Part shown: positions 56,330 through 64,000 of the stretch, piece by piece
Layout of the letters: every line of letters begins with the position of its first letter
Numbering within the stretch: the first letter of the stretch is position 1
NCBI GenBank assembly: GCA_032433765.1
Contig: JAVIAB010000092.1
Coordinates: 101,445,564 to 101,509,563 of the forward strand
Length of the DNA: 64,000 nt
Direction: 5' to 3'
Source: Megaustenia siamemsis
Taxonomy: Eukaryota > Mollusca > Gastropoda > Stylommatophora > Ariophantidae
The notes under the pieces: generated by a model
Seen by the model: only the letters and a program-made list of their open reading frames with translations
What the model was told of the DNA's origin: nothing
Databases searched by the model: none
Made by a program: the position numbers and the translations under genes

Positions 56330-56445
56330 CGTCGCTCTATGCATGTTATAACGCCATTTAAACGGTTATAATTATTTTCTCTTCGTTATATGTATGTTAT
56401 AACAACTTTTTACGTGGTTATAATGCTTTTCTCGTCGTTATATGT
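56330..56445 (+). repeat. Degenerate repeat of gttatatgtatgttataac units
   Basis: Two to three loosely similar units of about 55 bases (ctcgtcgttatatgtatgtt, ctcttcgttatatgtatgtt). The sequence left of the LINE (55700-55800) contains similar strings. Confidence 0.6.
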
Positions 56446-57251
56446 ATGTTAATAACAACTATTTAAATGCTACTAACGTTGCTGATGAAACTGTTCTACT
56501 AACAGAAAATCCTAAAGACCTACAACAATTGCTTAATGTGATAAACACAACAAGCAAAAAATATGGACTAGAAATGAATATCAAAAAGACTATGATCATA
56601 AACAAAGAAAATTCTCAAGACCTACAATTAAATATCACAGTTGAGGGAACACATCTGGAGACAGTCCAGAGTTACAACTACCTAGGACATATTATAACCA
56701 ATGATGGAAAATGCAAAATTGAAATAAACAAAAGAATAGGTATGGCAAAAAGTAATTTTAATACCATGACATATATACTAACAACAAAACAAATATCAGC
56801 AGGGCTGAAACTAAGAATCGCAAAATGTTACATCTTCTCAATATTCCTGTATGATGCAGAAACATGGACATTAGACAAGAAAACAGAACAGAAAATTGAA
56901 GCCTTTGAAATGTGGATTTATAGAAGAATAGGTAGAATTGGATGGAAAGAAAAGATAACAAACGATGAAGTTTTAAAACAACTGAAAATAAAAAGAGAAC
57001 TACTAAATACAATTAAGACAAGACAAATGAAATTTGTGGGGCATGTTAAAAGACACAGCAGCCTAATAAAAGTAATATTGGAAGGGAAAATACAAGGTAA
57101 AAGAGGCAGAGGCAGACCAAGACTAACATGGACGAGTAACATCAAAAGATGGACAAGTCAATCTTTGACAGCCTGCACCATCAAAGCAAGAAACAGAGAA
57201 GAATGGCGATCCATAGTAGCCAACCTTCGTTGCGGAGAGGGCACACGATGA
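56442..57251 (+). CDS. LINE reverse-transcriptase C-terminal fragment, 269 codons open
   Basis: This is a 5'-truncated copy of a LINE pol protein. It begins at the catalytic box, which is altered (NVADETVLLTE where YADDTVLL is usual). It continues with YGLEMNIKKTMIIN (about 46-59), VQSYNYLGHIITNDGKCK (about 87-104), YDAETWTLDKKTEQKIEAFE, MWIYRRIGRIGWKEKITNDE, GKRGRGRPRLTW and the end RSIVANLRCGEGTR. A gatgataatgatgaac tail follows. No stop interrupts it, so the insertion is young, but without the palm, the fingers and an endonuclease it cannot function. Relatives: 33925-34695, 55810-56329 and 63675-64000. The start codon lies in or next to flanking DNA. Confidence 0.85.
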   Translation: MYVNNNYLNATNVADETVLLTENPKDLQQLLNVINTTSKKYGLEMNIKKTMIINKENSQDLQLNITVEGTHLETVQSYNYLGHIITNDGKCKIEINKRIGMAKSNFNTMTYILTTKQISAGLKLRIAKCYIFSIFLYDAETWTLDKKTEQKIEAFEMWIYRRIGRIGWKEKITNDEVLKQLKIKRELLNTIKTRQMKFVGHVKRHSSLIKVILEGKIQGKRGRGRPRLTWTSNIKRWTSQSLTACTIKARNREEWRSIVANLRCGEGTR

Positions 57252-57289
57252 TAATGATGAACGTCGCCATTGTCACAATCCGCAGCTTT

Positions 57290-57705
57290 TAGCTTTTGTT
57301 TCTTGATTTTTTTCAACTCAGCTTTTAGATTGTTTCTTGACTTTTTTCAACTCAGCTTTTAGGTTGTTTCTTGACTTTTTTCAACTCAGCTTTTAGCTTG
57401 TTTCTTGACTTTTTTCAACTCAGCTTTTAGCTTGTTTCTTGACTTTTTTCAACTCAAGCATCAGCTTGTTTCTTGACTTTTTTCAACTCAGCTTTTAGCT
57501 TGATTCTTGACTTTTTCAACTCAGCTTTTAGCTTGTTTCTTGACTTTTTTCAACTCAGCTTTTAGCTTGTTTCTTGACTTTTTTCAACTCAGCTTTTAGC
57601 TTGTTTCTTGACTTTTTTCAACTCAGCTTTTAGCTTGTTTCTTGACTTTTTTCAACTCAGCTTTTAGCTTGTTTCTTGACTTTTTTCAACTCAGCTTTTA
57701 GATTT
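57290..57705 (+). repeat. 34-bp minisatellite, about twelve copies
   Basis: Units of ttgtttcttgacttttttca plus actcagcttttagc, exactly 34 bases. Copies at the left are slightly changed (gattg, gattct). The plus strand is T-rich. Confidence 0.95.
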
Positions 57706-57715
57706 TAGATCTGCA

Positions 57716-57976
57716 CTGCATGTTACCAGAAGGGTCCGGGTTCGATCCCCAGCAGTGGCGGATTTTTTGTTCGGACTAACAAGGCTCCGGGGTTCACCCA
57801 GCCTCTAAAAATGGGTACCAGAGATTTTTCTGGGAAGTAAAGGCGGCCTGGCGTGATACCGACCACATCACCCAAAAATGTGCCGTGGTCATAGAAAAAT
57901 ATGGAGACTAACACCGTAATCCCCATACGCCTAGCAAGGCGTGAAAGGAACCTTTACTTTACTTTTCTGCATGTTA
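57716..57976 (+). mobile_element. SINE of a second subfamily (different head, shared core)
   Basis: The element (57726-57966) is flanked by the exact 10-bp duplication ctgcatgtta at 57716-57725 and 57967-57976. It starts at a B box (ccgggttcgatccccagcag), then has ggctccggggttcacccagc, tttttctgggaagtaaaggc, gtgataccgaccacatcacc and a cctttactttactttt tail. The core and tail match the main SINE, but the head differs and its A-box half is missing. Confidence 0.92.
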
Positions 57977-58802
57977 TCGTTTATCGGTCTATTTGCCCTG
58001 TTGATATCAAGCAACTTTGTTATACATTTCTACCTTCTAATATTAACATCTACTGTCTGATAACGTTTTGCCATTTTTGTCCATATTACAACCTCACTTG
58101 TGACAATTTACTTTTTGATGGTCATTTTTGTTCAAGTTTCTGCGTGTACCACTCATACAATGTATTTATTTCTATGTATTCCATGAAGTTGCTTTTTTTA
58201 AATGTAACTATTCCTCTCGTATCTTCACACCTGCATATCTCTTTGCCAGTCTTGATATAGAGACAGGTGGTTACATTTTGGTTTGCTTGTTTTATTTTCC
58301 TGACTCATTACAAAAATGTGACAGCGGTCATTAGTTTTTGTTTTTCTTTCTGTTTCTACCTGATTAGGTTTCATTGTATTGGCTGTGTGTACACATTTTT
58401 TGACTAAACTCCCACGAAGTTGGGAGTTCTTCATTTACTAGACATTCCTATTTGAATTGTTCAAATCTCTCCCCAGAAACCTCTGACTACAACATCATCG
58501 AAGTTGATCATTTCTTGTTAATGTAATGCTGTTATTGAACGGTTATTTCTTCTGTTGAAGATCGTTTCGTTTTATTCTCAATTACATCACAACTGGACAA
58601 TCGTCTAAGCTAAAATCGTCTTCTAAATGTTCTCCTTTTCATACACAGTTTCAAAATGTTTCATAAATCTTCATTTATTCTAAATAGTTTCTCTACTTAT
58701 AATTCAAAGTTGTCATTTTATATTGTTTTCTTTTGCTGTCACATATTAGCTATTACACATACCCTAATTTTATTCTTATCGAGAGTTGTATTCTTTTTCC
58801 AT
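57977..58802. other. No supported gene
   Basis: T-rich plus strand with frames up to 119 codons at 57901-58260, but the composition follows base bias and no motif is seen. Confidence 0.45.
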
Positions 58803-59252
58803 ATGTAACATTCCAGAACGTCCGGTATATGGTGAATAGGCGGCAGGAACTATTGAAGGCTATGTCTGAAAAGTGTTCCATGTTGCAGTTTCCTCATATT
58901 CCAAGTCCTGCTTGTTGCAGGAGCTACTGAGTTAAGTACTCTGTGCACACCGTGAGCTGTGTGTCTCATCCGTTTTGATCATGCTTCGATATCCCGCTTG
59001 TTTACGATGAATGATGCTATCGTATGACAGGGAACAGTTGGCTGGGTTCACTTTCTGCGCGGTTTCGCCTTATGTCATTTGACGTGTGCTGAGACTGCTA
59101 CGATGGGGACTACAGTTACCTTTCTTTGTTTGGAAGATGAGTTAGTAATTCGAATGATTCCACTGGCACGGGCGGTTGAGCGATTATGGATTTTAATTCC
59201 TTTGCAGTGATACCGAGGCCTTCCATAACCAATAGAACCAATGTAACATTCC
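58803..59252 (+). mobile_element. Repeat A retroposon, copy 5, with target duplication
   Basis: The element (58815-59240) is flanked by the exact 12-bp duplication atgtaacattcc at 58803-58814 and 59241-59252. It begins in the conserved coding end (YMVNRRQELLKAMSEKCS, then CCRSY and a stop near 58930) and ends in ttccataaccaatagaacca. It is the clearest proof that repeat A moves by retroposition. Confidence 0.93.
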
Positions 59253-59546
59253 TTTTAGAGAAGACGTGTAGGACGATTTTAATTTCATTGATATTATAGT
59301 ATATTCCATCCCAACAATAACAATATTTGCTGGCCCATTATGTTTTTTTTTATTTATCTAGTCTCACTGTACTTCTCTCTGGATTGATCTTCGGTGCATT
59401 TTTTTATGCGCACGCTTTTAGAAATAGAGTTTCAGAACATTTCCCTCTTTAATATCAGTAGCACAGTTAGGTAGATTTGGTATAGGATACACGTTTAGAT
59501 TTTCACCTCTTATTTTCCCCTCCTGTTTCGAATATATTTCACGTTC
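59253..59546. other. No supported gene
   Basis: AT-rich spacer. Confidence 0.45.
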
Positions 59547-59826
59547 TATCATTGTTTTAGGGAGCCGCGATATCTCAGTGGTTAGTGAACTGGACTACAA
59601 AGGACAAGAGGTAGGGTTTCTATTCCAACCGACGGCTGCGGTTCACCCAGCCTTTAATGGGTACCGGATTTTTTTTCTGGGAAAGTAAATCGGCACGGGC
59701 GTAATACCAACCATATTATCCCAAAAATCATGTGCCGAAGGTCTGTAAAATTTATGGTCACTAACATCATATTCCCTATACGCCACTTGGCGTGAGGGGG
59801 CACTACTTTACTTTATCATTGTTTTA
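59547..59826 (+). mobile_element. tRNA-derived SINE
   Basis: The element (59560-59813) has the exact 13-bp duplication tatcattgtttta at 59547-59559 and 59814-59826. The B box is damaged (gtagggtttctattcc), so internal promotion is probably weak. Confidence 0.94.
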
Positions 59827-59864
59827 CTTTTATTTCTAGCATGTTTGTGTGTTCCCTTCACAAC

Positions 59865-60070
59865 TTATGGCGGGGAACACGGTGATAGTGTTCATACGTT
59901 CCTATGATCAACGACACATTTTCTGTGGGTGGTGTGGTCATTATCACGCCAGATCGCTGCACTTCTCCAGACAAAATCTCATACCATGGATAAACCTATG
60001 AGTCATTGATCAGATTTTAACCCGACCTCTTGTCTTTTACTAGCCAGTGAGCTACTGAGACTATTTCCAC
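59865..60070 (-). mobile_element. Old SINE relic
   Basis: A diverged minus-strand copy: gtggtgtggtcattatcacgcc, cacttctccagacaaaatct, gacctcttgtc and agccagtgagctactgag keep the order of the main SINE. No target duplication remains. Confidence 0.65.
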
Positions 60071-60534
60071 CGTACTAAAATAAACATTTCAAAAATGTTT
60101 CCGTTTCTCTTTACAGCATGTTGGACTTCTTATCAGTCAATGCATATTTGAAGAATTCTTCTTTGGCATTCCAGATAATTCACATAAAACACGATGTATA
60201 TATATATCAAAAAGATAAGAGAGCGCGCGTGCAAACACTAAAGTGCTTTTCTCTCAGCTCAATAAGTAATTACATATTCAAGATTTCAGTGACAAGAAAA
60301 CCACCGTATTTTAATTCCCTTAAGCCATTAATTTATTGCAATATAGCAAGTTAAGCGTCAGTTTACGTTGTCTTAAAGTAGAGATTTCTAGACGTTAATT
60401 GCCCACTAGAGATTTTAATTGCACGAAATCGGCTCTGTTGTAATACATCCTAATCATAGGTTTATCGAGAGATATGGCGGTTTAGTCTCATTATTGATCT
60501 GTCTCATAATTAAAAGCTTGCAACTATGGAACCC
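60071..60534. other. No supported gene
   Basis: AT-rich; a 78-codon frame at 60118-60354 follows base bias only. Confidence 0.45.
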
Positions 60535-61170
60535 CATTTTATTTTAAATCTAGGGAACAGGCAAACTCTCTTCCACATTCTCAGCTTTTCAGACTTCGTC
60601 GCCTTTGCCAAGACGATGAAGATTTCCATCACAACGCCCACCTCATGGTGGATATCTTCCGCCGTGCCATCTATCCAGAAGCAGCTCTCCTCCCTGCCCT
60701 GCGTCGTGTTCTCCACACTTCACGTCAGTCTGCTCTTACCCCCTCTACTCATCCCACCTCGGACAGAGTAGTACTCGTCCTCACCTATCACCATCACCAC
60801 TACGCTGTGATTAGGACCATCCACCGCTACCTCTCTATTCTTCGATCTGACCCCACTACTCGTCTGCTCTTCCCCGACCCACCTCTGGTGGCCTTTAGAC
60901 GTGACCGGAACCTCCGTGACTTTCTTGTCAGGGGCCATCTTCCTGCTGCCCCCCTTAGCCATCGAGGTACTATCCGCTGCAACCACAGAGTATGCAAAAC
61001 TTGTGATCACGTTCTCCAGAACTGATACTGTCCTCTTTCCTAATGGCCCTTTCGAGATCAGAGAGGGATTCACTTGCACATCGCAGAACATCATGTATGC
61101 CATCATCTGTAAACGATGTAAGTTGACCTACATCGGTCAGTCTGGTCGACGTATCGGTGATAGGTGTATC
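60535..61170 (+). pseudogene. Penelope-like element relic: reverse-transcriptase end and GIY-YIG nuclease
   Basis: One frame (about 60540-61025) reads SQLFRLRRLCQDDEDFHHNA, then SDRVVLVLTYHHHHYAVI, ILRSDPTTRLLFPDPPLVAF and RRDRNLRDFLVRGHLP, the thumb and linker of Penelope-like reverse transcriptases. A frameshift near 61025 leads to SFTCTSQN-type sequence (here GFTCTSQNIMYAIICKRC) and KLTYIGQSGRRIGDR, the GIY-YIG endonuclease start. The nuclease is cut off about ten residues later, where an unrelated tandem repeat begins. It is GC-richer than its surroundings, and dead because of truncation at both ends and the shift. Confidence 0.8.
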
Positions 61171-61184
61171 TATCTTATCTTATT

Positions 61185-61680
61185 GACACCATAGTTGATT
61201 TTTACGTATTTCTTATATGTGTATAGGTGACACTTCTTTTGCTGACGTCATAGTAGATCTTTAGGGCTTGTTAAACTTTTTATTGACGTCATTATACATT
61301 CTAAGGCCTCGGTAAACCTTAATTTAGACGACACAGGAAATATTTAGGACTTGGTAAACTTCTCTTGCTGACGTCTCATAATATTTTAGGGCTTGCTAAA
61401 GTTCTCTTGTTTGACGTCTCAGAAGATTTTAGGGCTTGGTAAACTTCTCTTGCTGACGTCTCAGAAGATTTTAGGGCTTGCTAAAGTTCTCTTGTTTGAA
61501 GTCTCAGAAGATTTTAGGGCTTGCTAAAGTTCTCTTGTTTGACGTTACTGTGGGTTTTTAGGGCTCAGTAAACTTTCTGCTGACGTCACAGTAGATTTTT
61601 AAGGCTTAGTAAACTTCTTGTTGACATCAGAGGAGATTGTTCGGATTTTGCAAATTTATATTGTTTACGTCACAACAAGT
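61185..61680 (+). repeat. Degenerate minisatellite of about 50 bp with CRE-like palindromes
   Basis: About nine units of ttttagggcttggtaaactt plus ctcttgctgacgtctcagaaga-like sequence, with length variation. The octamer tgacgtca, the consensus cAMP response element, occurs exactly at 61243-61250, 61284-61291 and 61581-61588; other units have tgacgtct. No nearby promoter or gene start is supported. Confidence 0.85.
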
Positions 61681-61801
61681 CTGGGATTTAATAGTAGCAA
61701 ATATGCGTTATTCTGTTAATCCAAGCATGACTGGAAACACGTTCGAGGGCTGTTTTCTGTCTGTGGGCAAAATGTAGCAATGGCTGTTGTTAGCTTGCGA
61801 C

Positions 61802-62345
61802 TATGCGTTATGGTTATGGTCATGGAAGGCTCCTGTATCACTGCAAACGAATTAAAATCCATAATTGCTCAATCGTCCATGTCAGTGGAATCATCCGAAT
61901 TAATATCTCATCTTCCAAACAGAGAAAGGTAGCTGCAGTCCCCATCATAGCAGTCTCAGCACACGCCAAAAGACAGGAGGCGAAACTGCACAGGAAGTGA
62001 ACACAGCCATCTGTTCCATGGCATACGATATCATCATTCATCGTAAACAATTGGAATATCGAAACACGATCAAAACGGATGAAACGTACAGCTCACGGTG
62101 TGCACAATGCACTTACCTCAGTATCTCCTGCAGCAAGCCGGACTTGTAATATGAGGAAACTGTAACAAGGAACACTTTTCAGACACAGAGTATAATGGTT
62201 CCAGCCGCCTATCAGTCATATTGACCAGAAGTTCACGTCCTCGCGAAAATGTTGATCGTAATATTAAAAAAAAATGTATATAGCGCTTGATGATGTTAAG
62301 ACATCGTTTTTGTCTACAAATCCAAAAATATGAAACACATATAGG
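61802..62345 (-). mobile_element. Repeat A retroposon, copy 6
   Basis: The tail side begins ggttatggttatggtcatgg and the copy runs about 540 bp. Its coding end on the minus strand reads MTDRRLEPLYSVSEKCSLLQ and CCRRY then stop (about 62220-62118). It ends close to 62340, only about 65 bases before the exon acceptor at 62405. Target duplication was not resolved. Confidence 0.82.
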
Positions 62346-62405
62346 AGATGAGCATGATAATATAATTAAATGTAACACTTTAAGCATGTGATATCTATTT
62401 CACAG

Positions 62406-62614
62406 ATCTAAGGGAGCTAACCGCTCCAAAATCTGCGGTTGGGAAGAAAGCTATGGCATCACAAGAGAGCGGGAGAACTGTACGTGATAGGGAGCTGTCT
62501 GCCATGATGTTTAACCTGAAGGAGCAGCGTGTCTTAGAGAAGTGTCTGCAGACACTTCAACTCCAACAGACTTACTCAATGAAGATTCTGGACATGGGTA
62601 ACAGGGAGATTAAG
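62406..62614 (+). CDS. Internal coding exon of an unidentified host gene
   Basis: A 209-bp segment is open in one frame and bounded by a ctatttcacag acceptor and an AAG|gtatga donor. The reading enters with two bases of a split codon, gives 69 residues and leaves in phase 0. Parts read LRELTAPKSAVGKKAMASQ, TVRDRELSAMMFNLKEQRVL and LQLQQTYSMKILDMGNREIK. From residue 28 on it is rich in Leu, Gln, Lys and Glu and looks like a coiled-coil helix. It is GC-richer than the flanks, lacks transposon motifs, and fits neatly between repeat A copy 6 and a LINE fragment. It is the only stretch here with matched splice sites, full openness and unique sequence. I do not recognise the protein; the rest of the gene must lie in other exons that I could not find. 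Confidence 0.62.
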
Positions 62615-62829
62615 GTATGAGGCTCTGGGCTGTCAACTCTTAGTTTTAGGATGAGATGTTCATTATCTCACATGCCCTCATGTAACTTCAAATATGCACA
62701 CCTATATCGCTAAACTAATATTCACTTTTTGCAGTACTCTCTCTCTTTCTGTTTGTATCTTAGCGGCAATCCTCTCCACTAGTCGTGACAAACTGTTGTA
62801 TTTTCAACCTTCACCTTTTAATGTAATAT
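62615..62829 (+). other. Intron start after the exon
   Basis: Begins gtatgaggctctggg. It is AT-rich, with a short tctctctc patch near 62740, and nothing else is recognised. Confidence 0.45.
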
Positions 62830-63190
62830 AACCTCTACTGAGATGAAATGTGTTAGACGAATGACAGGAAACAGTCTGAGAGATAAGATCATAAATGAAG
62901 AACTGAGAAAAAAGCTAGGAATAGCCCCCGCCATAGAATATATAAGGAAACAACATATGAAATAGTTTGGCCACGTGACAGGGCAGAAAGATCAAATCAC
63001 AACACAATGAGCCTTCAACAAACGTTGTGAGAACACCAGACTCATGGTCGGCCACGACAAAAAAGATGGATGGATGGAATATTAGAAGCACTAGGAAACA
63101 TAACAGCAGTAGAGGCGAACAGAAGAGCAAAAGACCGCAAATTGTATCTCCCCTCGACGCTGAAAGGCAGATGAGGAAGGAAAGAAGATC
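62830..63190 (+). pseudogene. LINE 3' fragment, (GAA)n-tail family
   Basis: Reads STEMKCVRRMTGNSLRDKI, NEELRKKLGIAPAIEYIRK, then after a frame break the C-terminal zone with aggcgaacagaagagcaaaa and ctgaaaggcagatgaggaag, ending in aaagaaga. It is collinear with 40760-41140. Confidence 0.82.
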
Positions 63191-63674
63191 TATTAATGTC
63201 TCACCGTGATTAAATACGGTTACACGGAACTATCTACAGGACATTATCTCATTACTATATAGGGTCTACCGTAGGGGTATATAGGACCGGAGAATAAATG
63301 TCACGCGACACGAGTATTCATCACAATGTGATGTTATTTTTTGTTTCACCCAATAGAAAAACAAAATGTTTGACTCTACCGAGATTGGAACCCACGTTCT
63401 AATGGATAGTGTAGATGATGGGTTAGAATAAACAATGATAGACTTTTCTTAGACTGCTAAGAAATAAAACGGGACCAACTCATTGTACAAGTACGTGCAG
63501 AGTAAAAGGTAAGTGAGTGATTGTCACTTTGGGACATTGATCATACTAGATTCAGCCTTTGGAACGACACTTTATCTTGGAGGTCAGGGTAGGTAAACAA
63601 GGAAGAATGTAAGGGGCTTACAGTAGTCAGCGAGTGGATGAGAAGAAGTTACATTGGACGTGTGAACGACAGTT
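63191..63674. other. No supported gene
   Basis: Mixed sequence between two LINE fragments; nothing recognised. Confidence 0.45.
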
Positions 63675-64000
63675 ATCATCATCATTGAGTGCCGTCTCCG
63701 CATCAAAGTTTGGCTACCATGGAGCGTCATTTCGCTCTGTCTCTTGCTTTGATGGTGCAGGTTGTCAGAGGCTGATTTAACCATTTTTTTATGTTACTCG
63801 TCCATGTTAGTCTTGGTCTGCCTCTGCCTATTTTACCTTGTATTTTTCCTTCCAAGATTACTAGGCATTAGTAGACTGCTGTGTCTTTTAACATGCCCCA
63901 AAAATCTCATTTGTCTTGTTTGAATTGTGTTTAGTAGTTTTCTTTTCATTTTTATTTGTTGTAAGACTTCACCGTTTATTTTATCTCCTGTCCGTCCAAT
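63675..64000 (-). pseudogene. LINE 3' fragment, relative of the 269-codon element, cut by window edge
   Basis: Starts with atcatcatcattgagtgccg (tail on the minus strand) and matches 33925-34250 and the end of 56442-57265. It continues past the window. Frames are broken in the visible part. Confidence 0.82.

Noticed and set aside
60720..61106. 128-codon minus-strand frame
   Set aside because: It is antisense to the Penelope-like relic and has no motif of its own.

Overview
The window is nuclear DNA from a eukaryote with an AT-rich, repeat-saturated genome. There are no bacterial-style operons, no rRNA or free-standing tRNA genes, and almost no unique coding sequence. Nearly everything recognisable is mobile-element debris or tandem repeat. 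The mixture of RTE-like LINEs, LINEs with RNase H, a Penelope-like GIY-YIG element, hAT and mariner relics and several tRNA-derived SINE families fits an invertebrate, most likely a mollusc and perhaps a gastropod. That placement is from memory of similar elements and is only moderately secure.

Layout. 1-10 kb: a 20-bp minisatellite, copies of a dispersed 'repeat A' retroposon, a decayed RNase H LINE (about 4.1-6.7 kb) split by a SINE, a chimeric retroposon with a (GATA)n tail (7.3-8.0 kb), a mariner-like transposase relic (8.3-8.6 kb) and an RNase H LINE tail (9.1-9.7 kb). 10-20 kb: two SINEs inserted back to back, a broken RTE-like LINE, a 763-bp hAT-type element with an exact 8-bp target duplication, a palindromic MITE split by a SINE, a LINE whose reverse-transcriptase YADD codons are the SINE target, and a 57-bp minisatellite. 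20-30 kb: the best-preserved element, a LINE insertion with one 954-codon open frame (21.6-24.5 kb) lying inside a repeat A copy, then more LINE relics and a SINE inside an older SINE. 30-45 kb: a 26-bp hairpin minisatellite, LINE fragments with target duplications, simple repeats and a 41-bp minisatellite. 45-64 kb: more repeat A copies, a SINE with a palindromic core, LINEs including one open 269-codon fragment, a second SINE subfamily, a Penelope-like relic, a minisatellite with CRE-like palindromes, and one convincing host-type internal exon at 62406-62614 (+).

How it fits together. At least six LINE lineages recur as 5'-truncated copies, and each has its own 3' tail. Two SINE groups are visible. 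One has a tRNA-like head and a (TTTAC)n tail. The other has a palindromic core and a tail shared with a LINE seen here, which suggests that LINE mobilises it. Target-site duplications found by eye for about fifteen insertions give a relative order of events: SINEs are usually the youngest layer. The single good exon suggests that the right end of the window, and perhaps much more, is intronic or flanking DNA of a host gene I could not identify.
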